Below the pieces are notes generated by a model. The model did not search any database, was not told the origin of the DNA, and saw nothing but the letters and a program-made list of their open reading frames with translations. The position numbers and the translations under genes were made by a program. Below are positions 16,623 to 24,350 of a stretch of 64,000 bases of DNA, one piece after another; position 1 is the first letter of the stretch; the number at the start of each line of letters is the position of its first letter. The DNA is from Mumia sp050632745 (GTDB lineage: Bacteria; Actinomycetota; Actinomycetes; Propionibacteriales; Nocardioidaceae): the NCBI RefSeq assembly GCF_050632745.1, contig NZ_JBODSD010000004.1, forward strand, positions 310,001-374,000, given 5' to 3'.

Positions 16623-17926
16623 TAGTTGGCGTGGGAAGAACGTTTGCCGTCTCTTCGCCTCAGCCACGCGTCCACGGCCTCGACGTCGACGACGGAGTCG
16701 GCTACCGCGCTCGCCCCGCTGCCGTCCGGGCCTCCGGACGGGCCGCCGGAGCCGCTTCCCGTCGCCGCTCCCGGCGAGCGGCGCGCCAGCCACGTGTCGA
16801 GCGCGACCAGGTCGACGACCGACGCACCGGCCCCTCCCCCGGCCTCCGCAGGAAGGTCCGACAGGACGGCCGTGCCGACGGCGAGCGCGGGGTCGTGCAG
16901 AAGGGCCTCGAGGTCGCGCTGCTCGAGGCGTCCGTCGAGCCGCCTGATGAGGCCGGACCTGCCCACCGCCTTGGGGCTTACGAGGAACCCGCCGATCGCC
17001 TCGACGTAGACCACGTCGGGCAGCGCGTACGGCCGGCTCGTCAGTGCCGCGGCACGCTCCCTGTCGACCTCGGGGCGATCACGTCGGGCGTCCAGCCGCC
17101 GTCGCAGACCCCAGCCGATGAGGAAGACCCCGAGCACGCAACCGGCCACGAGCGCCCACGGGTACGTCGCCCACTCCGTGGAGAAGGTCGTGCCGAGCTC
17201 ACCCTCGCCGACCTGTCCCACGACGTGGTAGGTGCCGAAGGCGGCGAACGGCAGGCTGACGTCCATCTCCATGGTCGCGCTCTGGAGCGGCTCGATCGTC
17301 AGGTCCCGCGAGGTGGTCACGGTCGGCTCGGTCTTCTCCGACTGCCCGACACCGATCAGCACCTCGGGGTTCACCGCGGGCGCGTTGCCCTGGTTCTCGA
17401 TGGTGAAGACCAGCCGCCGGGTCGGCGTGAACCCGAAGAGCGCGCCGATCCCTCCCCCGCCCTCGAGCTTGACGTCGGTGACACGCAGGCTCGGCAGGGG
17501 CAGCGCAGCCGACGGCGGTGTGCCGACCGCGTGACCCGTCACGACGAACGGGGTGTCGACGGCCAGCGCCGGCCCCGTGTACGAGGCGACGCGGACGACG
17601 CACGGGCAGGGGCGCGGCGGGTTGCCGACGGTCATGTCGAGGTCGATCTCGCCGTCGACGTTCGCGACGCCGAGGATCGCCGAGGTCTGGTCGCACGCGG
17701 CCGACCCGCCGATCGCCAGGTCGCCGCAGACGACCGCCTGGACCTGGGTCATGGCCGGCCAGCCGGCGCCCTTGACCGTGATCTGCGAGCCGGGCGCCCC
17801 CGATCCCGGGGAGACCGTCGCGGTCAGGCCGACCTCGTCGGCAGCCGACGCCGTCGACCACGTACCGGCGTACGCCCCGAGCAGCGCGAGCAGGAGGAGC
17901 AGGACCGGGATGCGCCGCGCCCTCAC
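16622..17926 (-). CDS. Exported single-span membrane protein with Ig-like extracellular domains
   Basis: A 434-residue protein: signal or anchor LLLLLALLGAYAG at the N-terminus, an extracellular domain beginning VSPGSGAPGSQITVKGAGW that resembles neocarzinostatin or IPT-type Ig folds (CPCVVRVAS at its end), a second beta domain (VFTIENQGNAPAVNP, CARDB-like), a transmembrane segment ALVAGCVLGVFLIGWGL near residue 265 and a charged cytoplasmic tail of about 150 residues rich in Asp, Gly and Ser. The GTG at 17926 overlaps the stop of the DUF916 gene. The pairing suggests that it works with that protein in a surface complex. No enzyme motif was found. Confidence 0.72.
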   Translation of the reverse strand: MRARRIPVLLLLLALLGAYAGTWSTASAADEVGLTATVSPGSGAPGSQITVKGAGWPAMTQVQAVVCGDLAIGGSAACDQTSAILGVANVDGEIDLDMTVGNPPRPCPCVVRVASYTGPALAVDTPFVVTGHAVGTPPSAALPLPSLRVTDVKLEGGGGIGALFGFTPTRRLVFTIENQGNAPAVNPEVLIGVGQSEKTEPTVTTSRDLTIEPLQSATMEMDVSLPFAAFGTYHVVGQVGEGELGTTFSTEWATYPWALVAGCVLGVFLIGWGLRRRLDARRDRPEVDRERAAALTSRPYALPDVVYVEAIGGFLVSPKAVGRSGLIRRLDGRLEQRDLEALLHDPALAVGTAVLSDLPAEAGGGAGASVVDLVALDTWLARRSPGAATGSGSGGPSGGPDGSGASAVADSVVDVEAVDAWLRRRDGKRSSHAN

Positions 17927-18945
17927 CGGCCGGCCGCGATCGTCAGCTTCGGGGCGGACGCGACGGCCTCGAAGGCACGCTTGCGCGCGACCCTGCGGCG
18001 CCACCACCACCAGGCGCCCGCGGCGAGCGCGAGCAGGACGGCGATCACGGCGATCCAGGGCACGACCCACTGCGTGACCGCGTCGGCGTCGCCGATGCCG
18101 ACGGGCGTCGTCAGCGCCACGTCGACGGTGACGCGGTCCAGCGGCGCGATGCCGTCGACCTTCTGCTTCAGCTTGGCCGTCTGGCCCGGGAGCAGGTCGA
18201 CGACCGCGGCGGTCTCGACCTTGTCGAGCTCGCGACCGCCGAGGCCGGACAGCGAGATCACGGCCGTCGGGGACAGGCGCAGGTTGCCGGTGTTCTCGAC
18301 GGTGTAGGAGACGGTGCCCTTGCCCTGGCCGGACCAGGGGAAGATGCCCCGGTCGTGGTCGAGCCGGATGTCCGACACCTTCACGGCAGGCGTGGCGGGG
18401 CCGCTGACCCGCAGGTAGAGCCGCGCGGCCACGGCGCGCTTGATGCCGACGTCGATGCCGCCCGACTCCGTCGTCCCCTCGACGGCACCGTTGAGCGCGA
18501 CGATGCCCCCGACGTGGTCGCCGGGGGTCGCGTTGGGCGGGATCTGGATCGTGATGGGGACGTCGACCTGGGTCCTGCGTGCCACCTTCACCTGCTGGAC
18601 GGGGAGCTTCACCCAGGCGCCCACGTCGTTCTGGGGGTGCTCGAGGCTCCTCAGCGCGAAGAAGCCGCCCTCCTCGGTGTTGTAGCCGTCGGCCCCGTAG
18701 ATCGAGAACGTCAGCGCATTCTTCGTGAAGTTGCGGATGCGTACCTTGTCCGTCAGCGTCGCGCCCGGCGCGCCCTCGAGGACGAAGTAGCTGCGGGGGG
18801 TCGGCGAAGACTCGTCGGCGGGGGTCGGGCTGACCGACCACGCACCGTTGTCGGCGGCGTGCGCCGGAGCGGGGAGCACCGCGGTCGCCACGACCAGGAC
18901 GAGAAGGGCGAGCAGGGGGCGCACGAGGCGCTTCGCGAGGGTCAT
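17923..18945 (-). CDS. DUF916-type (WxL-interacting) surface protein
   Basis: A 340-residue protein with a signal peptide ending APAHA, an N-terminal DUF916-like domain (WSVSPTPADE, YFVLEGAPGATLTDKVRIRN, IPPNATPGDHVGGIVAL) and a second beta-rich domain, then a membrane span AVIAVLLALAAGAWWWW and a short basic cytoplasmic tail. In Firmicutes DUF916 proteins bind peptidoglycan and WxL proteins in cell-surface complexes that act on plant material. A WxL-like protein is encoded nearby at 19074..20819. The ATG at 18945 starts a typical signal peptide; the preceding frame extends upstream without signal-like features. Confidence 0.82.
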   Translation of the reverse strand: MTLAKRLVRPLLALLVLVVATAVLPAPAHAADNGAWSVSPTPADESSPTPRSYFVLEGAPGATLTDKVRIRNFTKNALTFSIYGADGYNTEEGGFFALRSLEHPQNDVGAWVKLPVQQVKVARRTQVDVPITIQIPPNATPGDHVGGIVALNGAVEGTTESGGIDVGIKRAVAARLYLRVSGPATPAVKVSDIRLDHDRGIFPWSGQGKGTVSYTVENTGNLRLSPTAVISLSGLGGRELDKVETAAVVDLLPGQTAKLKQKVDGIAPLDRVTVDVALTTPVGIGDADAVTQWVVPWIAVIAVLLALAAGAWWWWRRRVARKRAFEAVASAPKLTIAAGR

Positions 18946-18985
18946 CGGACGGCACTCCTCGTCGGAGGGGACGGAACGGCCGGAA

Positions 18986-19017
18986 CGGGTGGGTGCCGCT
19001 GCTGCGGCACCCACCCG
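18986..19017 (-). terminator. Hairpin terminator of the WxL-like gene
   Basis: Fourteen perfect base pairs (18986-18999 with 19004-19017; arm CGGGTGGGTGCCGC) and a TGCT loop, about 57 bases beyond the stop of the minus-strand gene 19074..20819. It separates that gene from the DUF916 pair. Confidence 0.75.
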
Positions 19018-19073
19018 ACCGTCACTACGGGGTGTTGCGTGTCATGACAGATGACGTGACGAGAGCCTCAGGC

Positions 19074-20819
19074 TCACGACAGCGTCAACGTGAGGAGACC
19101 GGTGTAGGTACCGGCCGCCTGGCTGGGTCCGACCTTGAGCGCCAGCCCGGCGTCGGCGATCGCGTCGCCGCCGCTGGTCCCGTCCGCCCCGACGCCCGAC
19201 GTGGCCACCGAGCAGAGCGGCAGATCGGTCGTGGCGTTGGTGAACGCGCCCGCCGCCCCGGCCACGACGGTGTCGTCGCTGTTGGCCTGAGGTGCGCAGG
19301 TGGGCGTCCAGGTGAGGGCGCTCGGTGCGATGGTGAAGTTGCCGCCGGAGGGCTTCGCCGGACCGTTGAGGCCCGAGAAGCGACCGACGAGCGACCAACC
19401 GAGCGTGCCGCCGCGGTAGTCCTTCACCGTGACGTCCTGGAGCGAACCCGTCGAGGTCTGCTCGGTGCCGTTGAGCGCGATGCCCGACAGCTGGACGTTG
19501 CCCGCGGCCTTCGCCATCTTCAGGTCGCCCGCGACGACGGTCAGGTCGACCGTCTCGAGGAGCGCGCAGCTCCCCGTCGTGGCCGCACCCTGCTTCGCCG
19601 TGCAGGTGTCACCCGAGAAGGTGAACGCCTGCGAGCCGAAGAGTGCGACCGGCGGCGGGCCGGCAGCGTGGACCCGGCTCGCGCCGATGAAGGCGGTCGC
19701 CGCGTCGTTCACCACGAACTGGGCGGAGATGTTGCCCGCGGAGTCGGCGGTCGTGGAGACCGTCGCGTCCGAGGACGCCGGCGGCGGGAACGGAGGACCG
19801 TTCTTGTAGCCACCGACCGTCACCGCCTGGTTGGGATCCCAGTTGGTGCCCGTCACCGTGACCGTCGTGCCCGCGCCACCACCGGTGACGTTGGTCTGGA
19901 CGGTGACGTCGCCGAGGACGGTGATCGGAGTCAGGCTCGTCTCACCACCCGAGGTGACCTTCAGCGCGCGCGAGCCCGTCGTCGGCGCCGCCGAGACGGC
20001 GAGGGTGCCGCTGCCGGTGCCGTTGGCGGCGATGGTGACGCTGGAGGACCCGGCGTCACAGCTCGACCCGCTGCTGTTGCAGAGCTCGGCCGTACCGGTG
20101 CCGGCACCCGCGAAGTTCGTGACGTCGAAGCTGATCACGTCGTTCTTGCGTGCGGCGTTGGTCACCACCTGGTTGCTGATGGCGGTGACAGTCGCCGTCG
20201 GACCCACCGCCGTGAAGCTCGCGGTGATGTTGGTGTCGACAGGCGTGGTGGCCGGGTTGACCCCGTTCGCGACGCCGACCGTCTGACCGTTGCAGTTGAC
20301 CCGGGTCAGGAAGGTCGGGATGTCGTAGATGACCTTGCGCAGCTTCACCGTGGTGGCGCCCGCCGAGGTGATCGTGAACGAGCCGGTGATGGTGTCACCG
20401 GGGATGGTCGCTCCACCGGGAGCGGAGAACGCCTTCTGGACCGCCGGGAGGTTGACCCCGTTGACCGAGAAGTAGTAGTACGCCGTGCCACTGGCCGGCG
20501 GGCCACCGTTCTTCGGACCCTTGTTGAACGTCAGCGAGAAGTTGCGCGTGCCGCCGACGGTCGTGGCCCCACTGGAGGTGAGGGTGTAGTCAGCCGGCCC
20601 GGTCGGCGCAGCCGCCTCGTCCGCCCACGGGGCGAGCGACGACGACGTGTTGCTCGCAGGGTTGGTGTCCTCGATGCCGGCACCGGCGGGTGGCGAGTAG
20701 ACCCAACACCCACCGGACGGCGTCGCTGCGGACGCCGTACCTGCCCCGAGGACGACTGCTGTCGTCGCGAGCATGCTGGCACCAGCCAGCAATGCGACGA
20801 CGCGATTCTTCGATCTCAT
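19074..20819 (-). CDS. WxL-like secreted surface protein with GGCWV domain
   Basis: A 581-residue exported protein without a membrane anchor. After a signal peptide (GAGTASA) comes GGCWVYSP and a domain parallel to the N-terminal part of 9529..10854 (shared KGPKNGGPPAS, YFSVNG, NCNGQT, TTPVDTNITA). Ig-like repeats occupy the middle (TVTVTGTNWDPNQ). The C-terminal 190 residues resemble a WxL domain: LGWSLVGRFSGLNG near 474 and YTGLLTLTLS at the very end. WxL domains bind the wall non-covalently and partner DUF916 proteins, one of which is encoded just downstream. It probably forms the ligand-exposed part of a surface complex. The assignment to WxL is by pattern only. Confidence 0.75.
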   Translation of the reverse strand: MRSKNRVVALLAGASMLATTAVVLGAGTASAATPSGGCWVYSPPAGAGIEDTNPASNTSSSLAPWADEAAAPTGPADYTLTSSGATTVGGTRNFSLTFNKGPKNGGPPASGTAYYYFSVNGVNLPAVQKAFSAPGGATIPGDTITGSFTITSAGATTVKLRKVIYDIPTFLTRVNCNGQTVGVANGVNPATTPVDTNITASFTAVGPTATVTAISNQVVTNAARKNDVISFDVTNFAGAGTGTAELCNSSGSSCDAGSSSVTIAANGTGSGTLAVSAAPTTGSRALKVTSGGETSLTPITVLGDVTVQTNVTGGGAGTTVTVTGTNWDPNQAVTVGGYKNGPPFPPPASSDATVSTTADSAGNISAQFVVNDAATAFIGASRVHAAGPPPVALFGSQAFTFSGDTCTAKQGAATTGSCALLETVDLTVVAGDLKMAKAAGNVQLSGIALNGTEQTSTGSLQDVTVKDYRGGTLGWSLVGRFSGLNGPAKPSGGNFTIAPSALTWTPTCAPQANSDDTVVAGAAGAFTNATTDLPLCSVATSGVGADGTSGGDAIADAGLALKVGPSQAAGTYTGLLTLTLS

Positions 20820-20935
20820 CTACCCGCTCTCCTTCTTCGGGTAGGGGGTCCCGAGAGACCCGACCTGAGTCGCAGTCCTGTCCACTGCATTGCACACATC
20901 CGGAGTGCAAGTAGAGATAGGCTGAGCCACACAGC

Positions 20936-20957
20936 CGATATTGTCAATGATATATCC
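20936..20957. promoter_or_regulatory. Island element in the WxL / sortase divergent region
   Basis: CGATATTGTCAATGATATATCC lies in the 150-base gap between divergent genes, 13 bases before the sortase ATG. It shares CGATATTGT with the complement of the element at 37083-37096 and ATATATCC with 42235-42250. It may serve both genes. Confidence 0.45.
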
Positions 20958-20969
20958 GAGAGGATTTCG

Positions 20970-21641
20970 ATGAGTCAGTCCGCGAGAGCGGTCCGGACGC
21001 TCGCCCGCACCTCGGCCGAGCTCCTGGTCACCGGCGGGGTCGTCGTGCTGCTGTTCGCGATCTACCTGGTGGTCTGGAGCGACGTGCAGACTGCAGCCGC
21101 TCAGGTGGACCTGCGTGACGACTTCGAGCAGCAGATCGAGGCCGCAGCCGCACCTGCCGCCCAGGCAGCGGTGCAGGCGAAGCCCGTCGCGCCCCCGACC
21201 GGGAGCGGGATGGCGGTGATGCGCATCCCGCGGCTCGGCGACGACTGGTCGTGGGTGGTCGTCGAGGGAGTCTCGGACGAGCAGATCGCCCGCGGCCCGG
21301 GGCACTTCCCCGACACCGCGCTCCCGGGACAGGTCGGCAACTTCGCCGTCGCAGGCCACCGCGCGACGCACGGCGAGCCCTTCGCGCACCTGGACCGGAT
21401 GCGCGCCGGAGACACGATCGTCGTCGAGGCGGTCGGGGACACCTACACCTACGTCGTCGACCGCACCGAGATCGTCGCCCCCACCTCCGTGGACGTCCTG
21501 CTGCCCGTCCCGGGGAAGCCGGAGGCGAAGGGCCGCAAGGCCCGCATCACGCTCGTGACCTGCAACCCTCGCTGGGGCTCCAGCGAGCGACTCATCGTCC
21601 ACGGCCACCTGGTCGAGACCCGCTCCGGATCGGAGGCGTGA
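20970..21641 (+). CDS. Class E-like sortase
   Basis: A 223-residue membrane-anchored transpeptidase that joins LPXTG-type proteins to the peptidoglycan. An N-terminal span (LLVTGGVVVLLFAIYLVVW, about 18-36) precedes an Ala-rich stalk and the sortase barrel. The catalytic residues are H130 in AGHRATHG, C198 in TLVTCNPRW and R207 in SSERLIV. The sequence pattern is that of class E enzymes of high-GC Gram-positive bacteria. It is close to the two LPKTGG proteins, which are likely substrates. The island A+T element lies just upstream of the ATG; AGAGG before it is a weak ribosome site. Confidence 0.92.
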   Translation: MSQSARAVRTLARTSAELLVTGGVVVLLFAIYLVVWSDVQTAAAQVDLRDDFEQQIEAAAAPAAQAAVQAKPVAPPTGSGMAVMRIPRLGDDWSWVVVEGVSDEQIARGPGHFPDTALPGQVGNFAVAGHRATHGEPFAHLDRMRAGDTIVVEAVGDTYTYVVDRTEIVAPTSVDVLLPVPGKPEAKGRKARITLVTCNPRWGSSERLIVHGHLVETRSGSEA

Positions 21642-21642
21642 C

Positions 21643-21828
21643 GTGTACGCAGCCCTGTGGCGCATCCTGCCCGGCCCGAACGCCGTGAAGGCGCTCCTCT
21701 CCGTCGCGCTGTTCCTCGGACTCGTCGCCATCCTGTTCCTCGTGGTGTTCCCTGCGGTGCAACCGCTGCTGCCGTTCGACCAGATCACCCTCGAGCCGGA
21801 GTCGGCGGCGTCGAGGGCAGCCGGCTAG
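21643..21828 (+). CDS. Small single-span membrane protein after sortase
   Basis: A 61-residue protein with one membrane helix (ALLSVALFLGLVAILFLVVF) and a short tail FDQITLEPES. The GTG at 21643 follows the sortase stop by one base, so the two are co-translated. Similar short proteins often follow class E sortase genes in actinobacteria. Function unknown; it may assist sortase or anchor assembly. Confidence 0.7.
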   Translation: MYAALWRILPGPNAVKALLSVALFLGLVAILFLVVFPAVQPLLPFDQITLEPESAASRAAG

Positions 21829-21963
21829 GCACGAGCGGCGCCGTCCGTCGCCTGTCGCGACACCGGGGCGTCCCACGTGGGTCCGGGGGTGCACGCACCG
21901 TAACCCCGCTTCTGGAACGCTGTCTCGAAAACGTGCGAACCGTGACCTGCTGCCCGCAGAGCA

Positions 21964-22001
21964 GAGCCGCCGCCCGGCCTCGAGGGGCCGAGCGGCGGCT
22001 C
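21964..22001. terminator. Hairpin terminator between convergent operons
   Basis: GAGCCGCCGCCCGGCC pairs with GGCCGAGCGGCGGCTC, a 16-pair stem with one G-T type mismatch, between the sortase unit (ending 21828) and the core operon (ending 22070). It can serve both strands. The rest of this 241-base gap holds nothing recognisable. Confidence 0.7.
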
Positions 22002-22069
22002 AGGTGGAATTCCGTACGAGGTCGACCCGGGGGACGCCGGCCCCGCACGGAAGCAGGGGGATGGTGCGG

Positions 22070-22816
22070 TCAGTGGTCGCGCAGGAGCGACCCGAAGCCG
22101 TGGAGCTTGTCGTCGATGCCGTTGTCGCGCAGCGCCATCCACCACGTGGCGGCGTTGATCGCGATGACCGGCTTGCCGAGCCAGCGCTCCGCCTCGTCGG
22201 CCAGCTCGGTCATGCACAGGTTGGTGCCGCACTGGACCAGTGCGTCGACCTCGGGCGCATCGACCTCGATCAGCGACTCGCGCAGCGTCTGCTCCGACAC
22301 GTGTGCGATCGACACGGCGGTGGGGCAGCTCAGACCCTTGATCGACACGACATCGAAGCCGAGCTCGGTGAAGAACTTGCGGACGTTCTCGTCGCCGATC
22401 GGGGTGTACGGGGTGACGATGCCGATCCGGCGAGCGCCGTACAGCTGGAGCGCCCGCTCGCACGCCTCCGCCCCGGTGGCCACACCGAGACCGCCGGAGA
22501 GGTCCTTGATCTGCTGGACGAACTGGCGGTTGCCCTCCACACCGTCCCAGAAGGTCTCGGCGCTCATCCCCATGACCATGTAGTCGGGCTCCATCGTCAT
22601 GATGCCCTCGACGCAGTCGGCCATCGCGGCGCGGATCTGGACGAGCAGGTTCTGCATGCCCTCGTCGTCGGCGATCCGGCCGTCGCGGATCAGGATCCGG
22701 CCGTAGTGCGACGTCACGCCGGGGACGCGCATCATGTCGAACTCCGGCTGCACGATGGTGTTGGTGCTCGGGGCGATCACGCCGAACTTGCGGCGGTAGC
22801 CGAGGCGGTCGGTCAT
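22070..22816 (-). CDS. Asp/Glu racemase superfamily enzyme (maleate isomerase / arylmalonate decarboxylase type)
   Basis: A 248-residue protein of the family holding maleate cis-trans isomerase and arylmalonate decarboxylase. The N-terminus FGVIAPSTNTIVQPEFD and the segment ALVQCGTNL with C196 fit this group. Maleate isomerases use two cysteines, one in each half; here the first site reads VMGMSAETFW, so S85 or its neighbour replaces it. This single-cysteine state is like arylmalonate decarboxylase. It could isomerise a substituted maleate from a pyrrole ring or decarboxylate a malonyl-like group. It is the last gene of the eight-gene operon and starts inside the stop of the membrane protein gene (ATGA). 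Confidence 0.8.
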   Translation of the reverse strand: MTDRLGYRRKFGVIAPSTNTIVQPEFDMMRVPGVTSHYGRILIRDGRIADDEGMQNLLVQIRAAMADCVEGIMTMEPDYMVMGMSAETFWDGVEGNRQFVQQIKDLSGGLGVATGAEACERALQLYGARRIGIVTPYTPIGDENVRKFFTELGFDVVSIKGLSCPTAVSIAHVSEQTLRESLIEVDAPEVDALVQCGTNLCMTELADEAERWLGKPVIAINAATWWMALRDNGIDDKLHGFGSLLRDH

Positions 22817-23490
22817 GAGAGGGAGGCTCCTTCGGGGACGGAGGGACGGTCGGGACGCGCGAGGTGCCCCCGGAGGCGCAGCGCCCCGATCAGGAAGCAG
22901 AGCTGCACCGCGGTGTTGGTGAGCTGCTCCCCCCACTGGAGCATCTCGGTCTGGTGCGGTCGCGCGGCCAGCGGCGGCAGCACGAGCGTGCCGACGATGT
23001 AGACGATGAACAGCCAGCGTGCGAGCTGGTCGCCGTGGCGTGCGGCGAGCTGCGAGGCGATCGCCCCGACGGCGACCGCACTCAGTGCCGCGATCGCGAG
23101 CATCGGCGTCAGGTTGCGTGCCGCGCCCGAGATGCAGGCGCCGACGAACGGCACCAGCGCGAACGGGATCCACGACACGACCTTGCCGACGTACACGCTC
23201 GCCAGCGCCCAGGCGAGCGCGCAGAAGCCGATCGCCAGGCACGGGAACAACATCTGCTCGAGGAACGGGATCTCGACGCACGGCCCGGCGACGAGCAGCT
23301 TCCAGACCGCCTTGCCCAGGCCTCCGGCGGTGACCACGATCGCCCCCAGCAGCGCGCCCGCGCGGACCTGGGGAACCGCCTTGCCGGCCGCGTTGGCCAG
23401 GGTCACGAGTCCCGCGCCCGCCAGGACGACGGGGACGAAGTCCTCGACGGCGAGCGCCAGGCCGTACTCGGTGCAGGGATCGATCGCCAT
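22813..23490 (-). CDS. Polytopic membrane protein of unknown family
   Basis: A 225-residue protein with about six hydrophobic segments (for example FVPVVLAGAGLVTLA, LLGAIVVTAGGLG, FALVPFVGACIS, LFIVYIVGTLVL). Cysteines sit in recurring contexts near the membrane surface (DPCTEYG, AGPCVEIP, LFPCLAIGFC). No transporter or enzyme motif was recognised. The ATG at 23490 overlaps the stop of the dehydrogenase gene and its own stop overlaps the next start, so it is firmly part of the core operon. It could be an importer for a hydrophobic substrate or a membrane anchor for the pathway; both are guesses. Confidence 0.72.
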   Translation of the reverse strand: MAIDPCTEYGLALAVEDFVPVVLAGAGLVTLANAAGKAVPQVRAGALLGAIVVTAGGLGKAVWKLLVAGPCVEIPFLEQMLFPCLAIGFCALAWALASVYVGKVVSWIPFALVPFVGACISGAARNLTPMLAIAALSAVAVGAIASQLAARHGDQLARWLFIVYIVGTLVLPPLAARPHQTEMLQWGEQLTNTAVQLCFLIGALRLRGHLARPDRPSVPEGASLS

Positions 23491-24350
23491 CAGGCCACCG
23501 CCTCGTCTCTCTCGGGCACAGCGGTCGTGGGCGCGAAGATGTCGCGGGACCGGAAGCCGGCGGTGAGGAAGCGCCCCATCGCCTTCGGCCGGGTCAGCCA
23601 CGCCACCTTGGCGCCGTGCTTGCGGGCGCCGAGGACCTGCTCGGCGAGCCACGGGGTGACCGTCTCGACGCGGTCGCCCAGGATGTTGAAGATCTTGCGG
23701 GCACGCTCGAACGCCTCGGGCTGTCCGTCGTAGTCGTCGACGAGCAGGTCGGTCGCGACGATGCCCGGAGACAGGAAGCCGACCTTGACCGGCGAGCCCT
23801 TCGTCTCCTTGACCAGCGACGCGGTGAGGTAGCTGACGCCGCGCTTGGTGGCGCCGTACGTCGTCATGCCGGGCTGCATCTGGCCACCGGAGCCGAAGCC
23901 CTCCATGTTCCAGATCCAGCCGCCCTCGGGCTGGCCCCCCATCGTCTCGAGGGCGACCGCGGACCCGTGCACCACGCCGAGCACGTTCGTACGGACGACC
24001 GCCTCGGCGACGTCGGCGGGGACCTCCGGAAGCGGTCGGCGAGGGGCCGACAACCCGGCGTTGTTGATCCAGACGTCGACCCGGCCGAACCGGGCGACCG
24101 CGGCATCGCGCAGCGCGGCCAGCGACGGACGGTCGGTCACGTCGGCGACGTGGCCGAGGACGCTGTCGGCGCCGCCGGGCGCACGCGCGGCGAGCCGCTC
24201 GACGGCGGCCTCCACGCTGCCGGCCGACCGGCCGCAGACGACGACGCGGCAGCCGCGCTCGAGGAGCTCGCCGGCCAGTCCCAGACCGATCCCGCGGGTG
24301 CCGCCGGTGACGACGACGACCCGGCCCTCCGCCGACGGTGCTGTGCTCAC
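23490..24350 (-). CDS. NYC1/NOL-like short-chain dehydrogenase (chlorophyll b reductase-like)
   Basis: A 286-residue classical SDR. The cofactor motif is TGGTRGIG (residues 15-22), NNAG lies at 96-99, and the active site is S154, Y165 and K169 in YGATKRG. Beyond the general fold, IWNMEGFGSGG, LSPGIVATDLL, FNILGDRVETV and the tail RFLTAGFRSRDIF follow the pattern of plant NYC1/NOL, which reduce the 7-formyl group of chlorophyll b (there IFNMDGAGSGG, SPGMVLTDLL, FNIICELPETV). GTG at 24350 overlaps the previous stop. It would act on a tetrapyrrole formyl or keto group with NAD(P)H. The similarity was judged from memory of the plant proteins, so an alignment should confirm it. Confidence 0.8.
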   Translation of the reverse strand: MSTAPSAEGRVVVVTGGTRGIGLGLAGELLERGCRVVVCGRSAGSVEAAVERLAARAPGGADSVLGHVADVTDRPSLAALRDAAVARFGRVDVWINNAGLSAPRRPLPEVPADVAEAVVRTNVLGVVHGSAVALETMGGQPEGGWIWNMEGFGSGGQMQPGMTTYGATKRGVSYLTASLVKETKGSPVKVGFLSPGIVATDLLVDDYDGQPEAFERARKIFNILGDRVETVTPWLAEQVLGARKHGAKVAWLTRPKAMGRFLTAGFRSRDIFAPTTAVPERDEAVA

